Both the position numbers and the translations under genes were made by a program. Under the pieces are notes generated by a model. That model was not told where the DNA came from, did not search any database, and worked only from the letters and a program-made list of their open reading frames with translations. Shown in pieces: positions 50,886-60,118 of a stretch of 64,000 nucleotides of DNA (positions are counted from its first letter, which is position 1; the number at the start of each line of letters is the position of its first letter). Source of the stretch: Pedobacter gandavensis (GTDB lineage: Bacteria > Bacteroidota > Bacteroidia > Sphingobacteriales > Sphingobacteriaceae); contig NZ_WNXC01000002.1 in the NCBI RefSeq assembly GCF_014172405.1, forward strand, positions 310,001 through 374,000, in the 5' to 3' direction.

Positions 50886-52568
50886 ATGAAAACCCATTTA
50901 TTTTGTATCGCAATGCTCTTTATGGGCAGCGCATCAATTGCACAAAAAAACACCTCCGCTACCGAAGCGGTAATCACTTATGGTTCCCGCAGCAACGGTA
51001 AAGAAACTGGCGGAGAGAAGAAGCTCTATATAAAAGGTGCTCAGGCAAGGATCGCCGGTCAGGATCGCCAGGCCAAGCAAGAACAATTCCTGCAATTTTC
51101 GGAGGCGGCTACTTATCAGGTACTTCAAAGTACTGGAAGTATATATACGTTAAAAAAGCCTTTTTCTGAATATGCAAAAGCAGAGTTAATCGCTGGTGTA
51201 GATACTATAATGGGTATTCCATGTCAGAAAGCTAAAGTTTTCATCCGTTCCAATACCATTGAAATCTGGTATACTAAGGACTTAAAAATTAAGGGTACAC
51301 CGGACCTGACCATTACACCCGGTTTAGGCCTTGTACTCAAAACCATTCGCAATGGGAATACAGAAACTTATGCGAAAAAAATTGATTACCGCAAAGTGAA
51401 AGCTGATGAACTGGCCTGGCCAACACAATGGGGTACGCTCCTTGACGAGGCTGCTTACCAACGTCAGATCATTGAAAGTCGCTATCAAACAGTCAACATC
51501 TTCCATAAAGAAAAGATCAGTTTTGGAAACAAAATAGAGAATCCAGCTGCTGATCAAAGCAATGTAACTTATCATTTTTCTGGCGGTACTGTAATCCTTA
51601 AAAAGGTAAAGCTTCCGGCTGTTAAAGCAGGACAGTCTGTATTTGCTGAATTGATCCAGAATTCCAATGGTGATGCTTATGATAGAACGGGATCGGTATT
51701 TATGATTCCAGTAGACAAATCAGTTTCTTTCCTTACTGCTCTACAGAACGGATTGCAGCACCTACCAGTTTACAACTCCCGCAATGGGAAGAAATACCAA
51801 GGGGTAGTCGCTACGGACAATTACCTTCCTCCATTAGAACTGATGCGCTTTTTCACTTCCTTTGGCGTGAAACATTTTAATGAGCAGGCCAAGATAAAGG
51901 GTTACAACTGGGCAGATTCAGTCATTTATAAACAAGACATTACAGTGCTTTCGCCAAGGTTACAGGGGGAAGTTTGGATTGGTGTATTTATTGGAAACTA
52001 TGATAAAGGCGGTCACACGGTAAGCTTAAACCTGAATTACTATCCAGGATATGACGGTGAAAAAGAGCAAGAAAAGAAATCTTTTATCCTGCCTGTATTT
52101 AACACCACCAATTTGATGGAGATGGCCGGACAAGAGTACGGAACCATGTTTGATAAAGATTCCCTGACCGTAACTATTGATGTTCCGGCGGGTCTGAAAA
52201 ACCCAAGGTTAAGGTACCTCACCACGGGCCATGGAGGCTGGGGCAAAGGAGATGAATTCGTTCCGAAAATGAATGAGATTTTTGTAGATGGTAAGCGAGT
52301 TTATCATTTCATTCCATGGAGAGAAGATTGTGCGACCTATCGTTTTAGTAATCCTTCTTCTGGTAATTTCGGAAATGGTCTTTCTTCTTCGGATTTAAGT
52401 CGCTCAAACTGGTGTCCAGGGACGCTGACACTTCCTGTGGAGATCCCATTAGAAAACCTAACACCAGGCAAACACAAGCTACAGGTGGCGATACCGCTAG
52501 GAAAACCAGAAGGCACAAGTTTTAGCTCATGGAATGTTTCCGGTGTATTGATTGCGGACCAGGAGTAA
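50886..52568 (+). CDS. PNGase F-like secreted amidase with N-terminal GLPGLI-like domain
   Basis: 560 residues, signal peptide to ~19 (SASIAQ). Residues ~22-165 look like a GLPGLI-type beta domain (GIPCQKAKVFIRSNTIEIWYTKDL, PGLGLVLK), perhaps equal to the N-terminal bowl-like domain of type II PNGases. Residues ~180-370 and ~375-560 are the two PNGase F jelly rolls, the latter almost textbook: TTGHGGWGKGDEFVPKMNEIFVDGK, HFIPWREDCATYRFSNPSSGNFGNGLSSSDLSRSNWCPG, with GNGLSSSDLSRSNWCPG covering active-site and disulfide residues. PNGase F cuts N-glycans from asparagine by hydrolysing the amide. The acidic residue in YNWADS and E in GHGGWGKGDEF are candidate catalytic residues. Single gene. Confidence 0.85.
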   Translation: MKTHLFCIAMLFMGSASIAQKNTSATEAVITYGSRSNGKETGGEKKLYIKGAQARIAGQDRQAKQEQFLQFSEAATYQVLQSTGSIYTLKKPFSEYAKAELIAGVDTIMGIPCQKAKVFIRSNTIEIWYTKDLKIKGTPDLTITPGLGLVLKTIRNGNTETYAKKIDYRKVKADELAWPTQWGTLLDEAAYQRQIIESRYQTVNIFHKEKISFGNKIENPAADQSNVTYHFSGGTVILKKVKLPAVKAGQSVFAELIQNSNGDAYDRTGSVFMIPVDKSVSFLTALQNGLQHLPVYNSRNGKKYQGVVATDNYLPPLELMRFFTSFGVKHFNEQAKIKGYNWADSVIYKQDITVLSPRLQGEVWIGVFIGNYDKGGHTVSLNLNYYPGYDGEKEQEKKSFILPVFNTTNLMEMAGQEYGTMFDKDSLTVTIDVPAGLKNPRLRYLTTGHGGWGKGDEFVPKMNEIFVDGKRVYHFIPWREDCATYRFSNPSSGNFGNGLSSSDLSRSNWCPGTLTLPVEIPLENLTPGKHKLQVAIPLGKPEGTSFSSWNVSGVLIADQE

Positions 52569-52595
52569 GTATTTTCAGAAAATAACCAGTTCATG

Positions 52596-52631
52596 CAAAG
52601 CCCCATAAAACCTACAAATTATGGGGCTTTG
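52596..52631 (+). terminator. Intrinsic terminator of the PNGase F-like gene
   Basis: Perfect 13-bp stem, CAAAGCCCCATAA (52596-52608) with its complement at 52619-52631, 10-base loop; the tail (TTCTTGT) is only moderately T-rich. Confidence 0.7.
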
Positions 52632-52746
52632 TTCTTGTATCATTTTCATAGAAAGGGCAAAGCTTCAACCTCCTTAATTGCTCACAAATCGCTATAAATC
52701 TTACATTTACCTGTTTATACTTTTTTGTACTAACCACAGCTTACTC

Positions 52747-52763
52747 GTACCTTTATAAGGTAC
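52747..52763. promoter_or_regulatory. Dyad upstream of sufB, possible operator
   Basis: GTACCTT-TAT-AAGGTAC, perfect 7-bp arms, 34 bp before the sufB ATG. No Rrf2/IscR-type regulator gene lies in the operon. The position at a promoter or leader suggests an operator for iron or Fe-S control; the protein is unknown. Confidence 0.4.
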
Positions 52764-52796
52764 AGTTATTGTGATATAACATTAAAGACCGATATC

Positions 52797-54242
52797 ATGA
52801 ATGAAGATTTGGATATGTTGGAGCAATCCGCACTAAACGACTACAAGTACGGCTTTGTTACAAACATTGATACAGATACCATCCCTAAGGGATTAAATGA
52901 GGGCGTTATTGAGCTCATTTCTAAAAAAAAGAACGAGCCGGAATGGATGCTTGCCTGGCGACTAAAGGCTTATGCTTACTGGCTAAAACTGGTGGAGCCG
53001 ACATGGGCCAATATCAAACACCCTCCTATTAATTATCAGGACATTATTTATTATGCTGCGCCTAAGCAAAAAGAGCAGCTCAACAGCTTGGAAGAGGTTG
53101 ACCCGGAACTCCTGCGTACTTTTGAAAAACTAGGCATCTCCTTGAATGAGCAAAAGAGACTAACCGGAGTTGCGGTTGATGTGGTGATGGATAGCGTATC
53201 CATTGCGACCTCTTTTAAAGAACAATTGTCCGAAATCGGGGTCATTTTTTGTTCCATCAGCGAAGCTATTCAAAAGCATCCGGAATTGGTGAAGAAATAC
53301 CTGGGTTCGGTAGTCCCTATGACAGACAATTACTTTGCGGCTTTAAATTCTGCAGTCTTTACTGATGGCTCTTTCTGCTACATTCCAAAAGGTGTACGAT
53401 GTCCGATGGAGCTGTCTACTTATTTCCGGATCAACGCTGAAAACTCTGGTCAGTTTGAAAGGACTTTGATCATTGCTGAAGAAGAAAGTTATGTAAGTTA
53501 CCTGGAAGGCTGTACTGCACCGATGCGGGATGAAAACCAGCTTCATGCAGCGGTGGTAGAACTCGTTGCGATGAAAAAAGCAGAAATCAAGTATTCTACT
53601 GTTCAAAACTGGTATCCTGGCGATAAGGAAGGAAATGGGGGGATTTATAACTTCGTTACCAAACGTGGTATTTGTCTGGAAGACTATGCGAAGATTTCCT
53701 GGACACAAGTAGAAACGGGCTCAGCCATCACCTGGAAATACCCTAGTGTGATCCTCAAAGGAGACCACACGATTGGAGAATTTTATTCTGTAGCATTTAC
53801 CAATCACCATCAGCAGGCAGATACCGGCACCAAAATGATACATCTTGGAAAAAATACGAGAAGTCGAATTGTATCCAAGGGCATCTCCGCTGGACAAAGT
53901 CAGAATAGCTACCGTGGACTGGTTCGCGCTGCTAAGGGGGCCATTAATGCCCGTAATTATTCACAATGCGACTCCCTCCTGTTGGGAGATAAATGCGGCG
54001 CCCATACTTTTCCTTATATCGAAGTAAAAAACAAAACTGCTATTGTAGAGCATGAAGCGACTACTTCCAAAATCGGAGAGGATCAACTGTTTTATTGCAG
54101 ACAGCGAGGTATTGATGCGGAAGCTGCTGTGGCGCTCATCGTCAATGGCTTTGCCAAAGAAGTGATGAACCAGCTTCCCATGGAGTTTGCCATTGAAGCC
54201 CAAAAACTACTTGCCATCAGTATGGAAGGCAGTGTCGGTTAA
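52797..54242 (+). CDS. sufB: Fe-S cluster assembly scaffold SufB
   Basis: 481 residues, standard length. FINGERPRINT: YRLKAY-like [34 protein letters not shown], the right-handed beta-helix core with [42 protein letters not shown], and the C-terminal [24 protein letters not shown] containing the cysteine that takes part in cluster assembly, plus [22 protein letters not shown]. SufB forms the scaffold with SufC and SufD on which sulfur from SufS-SufE and iron become clusters. First gene of sufBCDSE, 26 bp before sufC. It seems the operon's only promoter lies before it. Confidence 0.97.
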   Translation: MNEDLDMLEQSALNDYKYGFVTNIDTDTIPKGLNEGVIELISKKKNEPEWMLAWRLKAYAYWLKLVEPTWANIKHPPINYQDIIYYAAPKQKEQLNSLEEVDPELLRTFEKLGISLNEQKRLTGVAVDVVMDSVSIATSFKEQLSEIGVIFCSISEAIQKHPELVKKYLGSVVPMTDNYFAALNSAVFTDGSFCYIPKGVRCPMELSTYFRINAENSGQFERTLIIAEEESYVSYLEGCTAPMRDENQLHAAVVELVAMKKAEIKYSTVQNWYPGDKEGNGGIYNFVTKRGICLEDYAKISWTQVETGSAITWKYPSVILKGDHTIGEFYSVAFTNHHQQADTGTKMIHLGKNTRSRIVSKGISAGQSQNSYRGLVRAAKGAINARNYSQCDSLLLGDKCGAHTFPYIEVKNKTAIVEHEATTSKIGEDQLFYCRQRGIDAEAAVALIVNGFAKEVMNQLPMEFAIEAQKLLAISMEGSVG

Positions 54243-54267
54243 TTTCAAATCCTCAAAAATTTTAAAT

Positions 54268-55023
54268 ATGATGTTATCTATTAAAAATATACACGCAAAT
54301 ATTGACGGCAAAGAGATCTTAAAAGGAATAAATCTGGATATCAAAGCTGGCGAAGTTCATGCCATCATGGGGCCAAATGGTTCCGGTAAAAGCACTTTAG
54401 CTTCTGTACTTGCAGGAAGAGAAGAATATGAGGTAACTGAAGGTACGGTTACCTTTTTAGATCAGAACCTATTGGATTTATCTATTGAGGACCGTGCAAG
54501 GGCAGGTTTATTTCTTGCCTTTCAGTACCCGGTAGAAATTCCGGGAGTAAGCACCACGAATTTCATCAAAGCGGCAGTAAATGAGAAGCGCAAATACCAG
54601 GGAAAGGAACCATTAGACGCCCTTGCCTTTTTGAAAATCATGAAAGAGAAAATGGCTTTGGTAGAGATTGATCAGTCCTTACTAAGTCGCTCTATCAATG
54701 AAGGCTTTTCTGGTGGGGAAAAGAAGCGTAATGAAATATTTCAAATGGCCATGTTAGAACCTAAACTCGCCATACTTGATGAAACAGATTCGGGATTGGA
54801 CATTGATGCGCTGCGCATTGTGGCCAATGGCATCAATCAATTGAGAAATCAGAACCGGGCGATATTATTGATTACCCACTACCAGCGCTTACTCGACTAT
54901 ATCCAGCCAGACTTTGTTCATGTGCTTTACAATGGGCGCATCGTGAAGTCTGGCAGCAAAGCGCTTGCCCTTGAACTGGAAGAAAAAGGATATGATTTTA
55001 TTACTGAGGAAACGGATTTGTAA
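54268..55023 (+). CDS. sufC: SufC, ABC-type ATPase of Fe-S assembly
   Basis: 251 residues from ATG 54268 (a second ATG follows at once). Walker A GPNGSGKST, Q-loop FLAFQYPVEIPGVS, signature EGFSGGEKKRNE (the SufC form), Walker B LAILDETDSGLDIDAL, H-loop ITHYQRLLDYI. ATP binding drives a conformational change of the SufBC2D scaffold that exposes the cluster site. Cytosolic. 11 bp before sufD. Confidence 0.97.
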   Translation: MMLSIKNIHANIDGKEILKGINLDIKAGEVHAIMGPNGSGKSTLASVLAGREEYEVTEGTVTFLDQNLLDLSIEDRARAGLFLAFQYPVEIPGVSTTNFIKAAVNEKRKYQGKEPLDALAFLKIMKEKMALVEIDQSLLSRSINEGFSGGEKKRNEIFQMAMLEPKLAILDETDSGLDIDALRIVANGINQLRNQNRAILLITHYQRLLDYIQPDFVHVLYNGRIVKSGSKALALELEEKGYDFITEETDL

Positions 55024-55034
55024 AAGAAAAGATC

Positions 55035-56339
55035 ATGACTAACATCGCTTATTTTAAAGATCAATTTGAAGATATAGCGGAGCCTGATTCCGCCATCAGG
55101 GAAATTACCAAAACCGCTTTTGATACTTTTAATCAATTGGGACTACCTACCTATAAGCTCGAAGAATGGAAATACACCAATATCAGTAGCTTATTTGACA
55201 AAAATTATCAGTTTTCAAAAGACAATTTCCAAGATAAACTAAGCCCTTCCGACCTACAAGCATTAAACTTAGCCGGGGAAGAGGAAGCCCATGCGCTTTA
55301 TTTTATCAATGGGCGATTTGCAGCTGGCTTATCAAAAATCAACGCTACTGAAAATGAACTGGTTGTTTTACCCCTGCAGGAAGCGGCAAAAGGGCCATAC
55401 CAAAAAATTATAGCCGAACATTTGGGTAGCAGCAGTAAATACCTGAAAGATGGTTTGCATGCCCTAAACACCGCATTTATACAGGATGGTGTTTTCATTT
55501 ACCTTCCTAAGGGGAAACAGTTGGCGCTCCCCTTGTACTTACACCACATTAATCATGCGGATACAGAAAACGTATTATCACAACCCCGCAGCCTCGTTTA
55601 TTTAGCGGAAAATACGAACCTACAGCTGATAGAGACCTATACCACCTTGGGCAGTATGGAAAGTTTTAGCAATGAAGTTATGGAAATTGTATTGCAGGAA
55701 AATGCATACTTAGCTTATTATAAACTTCAGAATGATGGTCCGAATGCCGCGCAGGTGAGCAGCACCCAAATCCATCAACTGGGGAAAAGCTATGTGCAAA
55801 CCCTAACGATAGCGCTAAATGGTGGCGTGATCCGCAATAATCTGAACCTGATTTTAGAGGCTGAAGGCAATGAAACTCATTTATACGGCTTGTCTCTTTT
55901 GAAAGGAAACAGCCATGTAGATCACCATACCCTGGTTGATAATAAACGGCCAAACTGTTTTAGTAACCAGCTTTACAAGGGAATTGCAGACGATACTGCG
56001 ACCGGAGTTTTCAGTGGAAGAATCATTGTACAGCGGGATGCTCAGAAAACAAATGCTTATCAATCCAGCAAGAACATCATTTTATCTGACCGTGCAACGA
56101 TTAACGCCAAGCCGCAACTGGAAATTCTTGCTGATGACGTGAAATGTTCACATGGCTGTACTGTTGGGCAGCTGGATGAGGAAGCCATGTTCTATTTAAG
56201 AGCGCGGGGAATCCCTTTAAAAGAGGCGGAATCCTTATTACTACGGGGATTTGCAGCTGACATTTTGGATCAGATCAAGCTGAAACCTTTACGTAAGCAT
56301 ATTGAACAATTAATTTTAGCGCACCTAGCCAGCACCTAA
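55035..56339 (+). CDS. sufD: SufD, Fe-S assembly scaffold subunit
   Basis: 434 residues. N-terminal helical part (LGLPTYKLEEWKYTNISSLFD, the conserved P-x-x-x-x-EWKYT), then the beta-helix core and C-terminal part KCSHGCTVGQLDEEAMFYLRARGI with the conserved HGxTxGxLD motif and a final LLLRGFAADILDQI. Heterodimerises with SufB; its His in KCSHGCT takes part at the interface. Length normal. It is followed at once by sufS (1-bp gap). Confidence 0.96.
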   Translation: MTNIAYFKDQFEDIAEPDSAIREITKTAFDTFNQLGLPTYKLEEWKYTNISSLFDKNYQFSKDNFQDKLSPSDLQALNLAGEEEAHALYFINGRFAAGLSKINATENELVVLPLQEAAKGPYQKIIAEHLGSSSKYLKDGLHALNTAFIQDGVFIYLPKGKQLALPLYLHHINHADTENVLSQPRSLVYLAENTNLQLIETYTTLGSMESFSNEVMEIVLQENAYLAYYKLQNDGPNAAQVSSTQIHQLGKSYVQTLTIALNGGVIRNNLNLILEAEGNETHLYGLSLLKGNSHVDHHTLVDNKRPNCFSNQLYKGIADDTATGVFSGRIIVQRDAQKTNAYQSSKNIILSDRATINAKPQLEILADDVKCSHGCTVGQLDEEAMFYLRARGIPLKEAESLLLRGFAADILDQIKLKPLRKHIEQLILAHLAST

Positions 56340-56340
56340 G

Positions 56341-57564
56341 ATGAAAACACCAGAGAACAATGCGATCAGAGCACAATTTCCGATTTTAAGCAGACAAGTG
56401 AATGGCAAGAACCTGATTTATTTCGATAATGCAGCGACCTCCCAAAAGCCACAAAGTGTAATTGACGCGCTAAGCGATTATTACAGTCGGTATAACGCCA
56501 ATATCCACCGCGGCATACATACCCTGGCAGAAGAAGCGACTTTGGCTTACGAAGCGAGCCGTCATGCTGTTCAGGAGTTCATTGGTGCTGCGATGGTAGA
56601 GGAAATTATTTTTACACGTGGAACAACAGAAGGAATTAACCTGGTAGCTTACACTTGGGGTCGGAAAAACATCAAAGCCGGCGATGAAATCCTCATCTCC
56701 GGAATGGAACACCATTCTAATATTGTGCCCTGGCAAATCCTTTGTCAGGAGAAAAATGCGGTATTAAAAGTGATTCCTGTATTGGATGATGGTACCCTTT
56801 CCATGGAACAGTATAGGGATTTACTCCATGAGCGAACTAAACTTGTGGCTATAGTCCAGGTATCAAATGCTTTGGGAACTGTTAACCCGGTGAAAGAGAT
56901 CATTTCGATGGCACATCAGTTTGGCGCAAAAGTATTGGTAGATGGTGCACAATCCGCGGTACACCTCGATATCGATGTACAGGATTTAGACTGTGATTTC
57001 TTTGCTTTTTCTGGCCATAAACTATATGCGCCTACCGGCATTGGCGTTCTTTATGGTAAAAAAGAGTTACTGGAGGCGATGCCCGTTTTTCAAGGTGGAG
57101 GTGAAATGATCAAAGAAGTTAGTTTTGAACTGACTACCTACAACGATCTTCCCTATAAATATGAGGCTGGAACACCCAATATTGCCGATACCATTGTCTT
57201 AAAAACGGCCCTAGACTTTATCAAAAGCATAGGAAAAGAACAAATCCGAAAACATGAAAATGAGTTACTTGATTATGCGACCAGTCAACTGGAAAGTATA
57301 CCGGGTTTAAAGATCATTGGACAAGCAAAAGAAAAAGTAAGTCTGGTTTCATTTGTCTTCGAAAACATTCATCCGCATGACGTTGGCATTATACTGGATC
57401 AGCAAGGCATTGCCTTGAGAACAGGTCACCATTGCACCCAACCTTTAATGAAACGCTTTGGCATTCCTGGCACGATAAGGGCTTCTTTTGCCATTTACAA
57501 TACGAAAGAAGAGATAGACAGCCTGATTGCAGGAATATATAAATCAATAAAAATGTTATCCTGA
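56341..57564 (+). CDS. sufS: SufS cysteine desulfurase
   Basis: 407 residues, group II NifS-like PLP enzyme. NIHRGIHTLAEEATLAYE, the PLP-site GMEHHSNIVPWQ and VDGAQSAVHLDIDVQDLDCDFFAFSGHKLYAPTGIGVLYG (PLP lysine in SGHK), and the catalytic cysteine in RTGHHCTQPLM. It takes sulfur from L-cysteine as a persulfide and passes it to SufE. Stop and start overlap with sufE (TGATG), so translation is coupled. Confidence 0.97.
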   Translation: MKTPENNAIRAQFPILSRQVNGKNLIYFDNAATSQKPQSVIDALSDYYSRYNANIHRGIHTLAEEATLAYEASRHAVQEFIGAAMVEEIIFTRGTTEGINLVAYTWGRKNIKAGDEILISGMEHHSNIVPWQILCQEKNAVLKVIPVLDDGTLSMEQYRDLLHERTKLVAIVQVSNALGTVNPVKEIISMAHQFGAKVLVDGAQSAVHLDIDVQDLDCDFFAFSGHKLYAPTGIGVLYGKKELLEAMPVFQGGGEMIKEVSFELTTYNDLPYKYEAGTPNIADTIVLKTALDFIKSIGKEQIRKHENELLDYATSQLESIPGLKIIGQAKEKVSLVSFVFENIHPHDVGIILDQQGIALRTGHHCTQPLMKRFGIPGTIRASFAIYNTKEEIDSLIAGIYKSIKMLS

Positions 57565-58007
57565 TGAATCAAAAGAGCATCGCTGAGATAGAAAAAGAAA
57601 TCATTTCCGATTTTTCCATGTTTGACAACTGGGAGGACAAATATGAATACCTGATTGATTTGGGAAAACAATTACCACCCTTATCGGAAGCTTATAAAAC
57701 GACAGATTATAAGATCAAAGGTTGTCAGTCTAGCGTATGGTTACTCGCCACCTATCGGGATGGGAAAGTATTTTTTGAAGCGGATAGCGATGCGATGATT
57801 GTGAAGGGTTTGGTCAGCATGCTGATAAAAGTCTTATCCGGGCAACCTACTAAAGCCATCCTGGAGGCCAAATTAGAATTCATCAAAGAGATCGGCATGT
57901 TTAGCCATCTCGCTCAAACCAGGTCTAATGGGCTTTTGGCGATGATTAAACAAATGAAAAATTATGCATTGGCTTATCAATCCATTGATGCGCTTGAAAA
58001 AAAATAG
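57564..58007 (+). CDS. sufE: SufE sulfur acceptor
   Basis: 147 residues. WEDKYEYLIDLGKQLPPL, the reactive cysteine in IKGCQSSVW, a long middle helix and C-terminal IGMFSHLAQTRSNGLLAMIKQMK, all family landmarks. It takes the persulfide from SufS and delivers it to SufB. The start overlaps the sufS stop by one base. 3 bp before the DUF59 gene. Confidence 0.96.
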   Translation: MNQKSIAEIEKEIISDFSMFDNWEDKYEYLIDLGKQLPPLSEAYKTTDYKIKGCQSSVWLLATYRDGKVFFEADSDAMIVKGLVSMLIKVLSGQPTKAILEAKLEFIKEIGMFSHLAQTRSNGLLAMIKQMKNYALAYQSIDALEKK

Positions 58008-58010
58008 ACC

Positions 58011-58325
58011 ATGGACAAAGAAGCACTGAAACAGAAGATAATCGACTGCTTGCAGACGATATATGATCCGGAAATACCGGTCAGCATTTATGAACTTGGC
58101 TTAATCTATGAAACAGAGATTATGTCTCCGCTCAATAATGTTCAAATTGTGATGACCCTTACAGCTCCCGGTTGCCCGGCCGCACAAAGCATCCCTTTAG
58201 AAGTAGAAGAAAAAGTGAAACAGATTGAAGGTGTGAACGAGGTATCAGTAGTGGTCACCTGGAATCCACCCTGGAATAGAGATATGATGTCAGAAACTGC
58301 AAAATTTGAATTGGGAATGATGTAA
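58011..58325 (+). CDS. SufT-like DUF59 (MIP18 family) protein
   Basis: 104 residues, one MIP18 domain: LQTIYDPEIPVSIYELGLIYE (the DPEIPV-x-ELG-I motif), VQIVMTLTAPGCPAAQSI with the conserved cysteine after TAPGCP, and VVVTWNPPWNRDMMSETAKFELGM. It belongs to the DUF59 proteins found at the end of Bacteroidota suf operons, thought to help mature specific Fe-S proteins. Without the ~180-residue fused domain of Staphylococcus SufT, I do not use the name. Last gene of the operon; no clear terminator follows. Confidence 0.9.
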   Translation: MDKEALKQKIIDCLQTIYDPEIPVSIYELGLIYETEIMSPLNNVQIVMTLTAPGCPAAQSIPLEVEEKVKQIEGVNEVSVVVTWNPPWNRDMMSETAKFELGMM

Positions 58326-58434
58326 CTCTTCCTTTACCAACATGAAAATCAACACCTAAAACCGCATATACACCCTAAAAACAAGGATTAGCAAGTATTC
58401 TAAAATAAAGACTACTATTTTGGTATACTTTATA

Positions 58435-58442
58435 TATATTTG
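58435..58442 (+). promoter_or_regulatory. -7 element for tRNA-Cys
   Basis: TATATTTG, an exact TAnnTTTG, 27 bp before the tRNA. No -33 TTG at 17-23 bp; TTTTGG at ~58418-58423 is too close. Confidence 0.45.
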
Positions 58443-58468
58443 TTGCTGTAGCCTCATCGCTATTACCT

Positions 58469-58539
58469 AGTCATGTGGCCGAGTGGTTAGGTGTGGGTCT
58501 GCAAAACCTTTTACGGCGGTTCGAATCCGCCCATGACGT
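58469..58539 (+). tRNA. tRNA-Cys(GCA) with unusual stems
   Basis: 71 bases. Anticodon GCA at 58501-58503 in loop CTGCAAA, T-arm GGCGG-TTCGAAT-CCGCC, discriminator T73 as needed for Cys. Acceptor AGTCATG/CATGACG has a non-pairing A1-G72, and the anticodon stem TGGGT/ACCTT has T27-T43 and a G28-T42 wobble. It is probably functional but it deviates from the G1-C72 expected. Confidence 0.88.
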
Positions 58540-58543
58540 CATT

Positions 58544-58576
58544 AAAAGCTTGCCTGTGGGCAGGCTTTTCTTTTTA
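58544..58576 (+). terminator. Terminator after tRNA-Cys
   Basis: AAAAGCTTGCC (58544-58554), loop TGTG, GGCAGGCTTTT (58559-58569) with one T-G wobble, then CTTTTT. Confidence 0.85.
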
Positions 58577-58707
58577 ATTTCCATGGAGAAAATCAGTGCA
58601 AAAAGAAACGGGGATATAGCTTCCAGCCACATCCCCGTCATCTAAATTAACGCTCTCATATATAAGACGACTAAATCATCTGATTATTGTATGCGCCCTA
58701 AAAAATA

Positions 58708-59091
58708 TTATTTTTCATAGAACTCTATGGGCAATAAATCGGGATCAGCAATAAAGGTGAAACGCTTACCAGTAAACTCATCAATTCTAATGGCTTCTGA
58801 AACTACACCTTTTTCTTTCAGCACCTGGATCACATTTTCCAAATCATCGACTTGAAAAGCGAGGTGTCTTAAGCCCAGTGACTCTGGCCTTGAAGGTCTT
58901 TGAGGTGGCTTAGGAAAAGAGAAAAGCTCTATCACATATTCTCCATTCAAAGCAAGATCAAGTTTATAAGAATCTCTTTCTGCGCGATACACTTCCCGAA
59001 TAATGGTTAATCCCAATACATCTGTATAAAAAATCTTAGAAACATTATAATCGCTGCAAATAATTGCAATATGGTGGACTTTACTTAACAT
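58708..59091 (-). CDS. YaeR-like VOC (glyoxalase I fold) protein
   Basis: 127 residues, two beta-alpha-beta-beta-beta repeats. HHIAIICSDYNVSKIFYTDVLGLTIIREVYRAERDSYKLDLALN, YVIELFSFPKPPQRPSRPESLGLRHLAFQVDDLE, and KRFTFIADPDLLPIEFYEK are near-identical in pattern to E. coli YaeR. Metal-ligand positions (H7, E56, H75, E124) are all present, so a metal-dependent enzyme. The substrate of the YaeR group is not established. Last of a three-gene operon (DUF2147, BNR protein, YaeR-like), 4 bp after the BNR gene. Confidence 0.88.
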   Translation of the reverse strand: MLSKVHHIAIICSDYNVSKIFYTDVLGLTIIREVYRAERDSYKLDLALNGEYVIELFSFPKPPQRPSRPESLGLRHLAFQVDDLENVIQVLKEKGVVSEAIRIDEFTGKRFTFIADPDLLPIEFYEK

Positions 59092-59095
59092 GGAA

Positions 59096-60118
59096 TTACT
59101 TTGGAGTTATGGTTAACCTATAGATTTGTCCTTTATTACCTGCAAGGAGGATTAAATCGCCTGTTTTTGATTTCTGAATCACATTCATACTAACCACAGA
59201 AATATTATACCAGTTTTTACCCCCATCAGAAGAAACATCTGTTCCTGAGCTGCCGGTAGCCACCAATGTTTTTTCGGTGATGTAAACCACTCCTGAGCGG
59301 TAACCATCTACAGGTTTTTCAGGTTTGATCCAAGTTTTACCACCATTACTGGTCAATAAAATATTGTTTTCATTTTCCTTATCCTTCAGGTAGTCCCCTC
59401 CTACTACAATTCCATGATCATCATCATAAAAGTCCATAGAAAACGGGCCAGTGCTATTTTCTCCCTGAAGAATCGGGCATTCAAAAACTTGCCAGGTAGA
59501 GCCAAAGTTACTTGAATAATAAATATTAGAAACTTTTCCTCCGGTAGCGATCCATACTTTTCCGTTGCCCATGGTTTTAATTGTTGTTCCGCTTGCTGCA
59601 AAAGCGGCTTCACCAACACCCATTTTAGCTTGAAGATTTCCAGAAATATCACTCCAGGAAAGGCCGGCATCAATTGTTCTCAGCAGTTGCATCTTACCAT
59701 TAATCGGGTCGCCAAAAACAATTCCACGTTGGTCATTCCAAAAACCCATACCATCTAAAAATATGGCAGAATCCAGATTTTTATAGCGTTCAGTCCAGGT
59801 TTTCCCACCATCAATAGTTTGCAGGATATAGGCAGGAGAACCTGCATTTACGACAATAGCTCTATCTGCATCAAAGGCTTCAATATCTCTAAAGTCTAGT
59901 TTTTCATGGCCGAGGGGTTTAATCCATTCCCAGGTTTTACCGGCATCAGTTGTTTTACCAATATGGCCGTTACTGCCGCTTACCCAGGCCACCTGACCAG
60001 AAACTATGCTCATTCCCCGCAGACTGGTGTTCTCTCCGGAAGTAAGTGGTATCAGGTCGTAAGTTTGTGAAAATGAAAATAGGGGAAAAAATAACAAACA
60101 AAAAATAAGTCCTCTCAT
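59096..60118 (-). CDS. Secreted BNR/Asp-box (Ycf48-like) beta-propeller
   Basis: 340 residues, signal peptide to ~18 (FSFSQTY). At least six Asp-box turns of the type S-x-D-x-G-x-T-W: KTTDAGKTWEW, QTIDGGKTWTER, RTIDAGLSWSD, SSNFGSTWQVF, TSNGGKTWIKP and SSDGGKNWYN, spaced ~45-60 residues, so a six- or seven-bladed propeller. Related to Ycf48/WD40-YVTN proteins often annotated as oxidoreductase without evidence. No sialidase active-site arginine triad is apparent. Probably periplasmic binding or a surface protein. Coupled directly to the upstream DUF2147 gene (no gap). Confidence 0.85.
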   Translation of the reverse strand: MRGLIFCLLFFPLFSFSQTYDLIPLTSGENTSLRGMSIVSGQVAWVSGSNGHIGKTTDAGKTWEWIKPLGHEKLDFRDIEAFDADRAIVVNAGSPAYILQTIDGGKTWTERYKNLDSAIFLDGMGFWNDQRGIVFGDPINGKMQLLRTIDAGLSWSDISGNLQAKMGVGEAAFAASGTTIKTMGNGKVWIATGGKVSNIYYSSNFGSTWQVFECPILQGENSTGPFSMDFYDDDHGIVVGGDYLKDKENENNILLTSNGGKTWIKPEKPVDGYRSGVVYITEKTLVATGSSGTDVSSDGGKNWYNISVVSMNVIQKSKTGDLILLAGNKGQIYRLTITPK

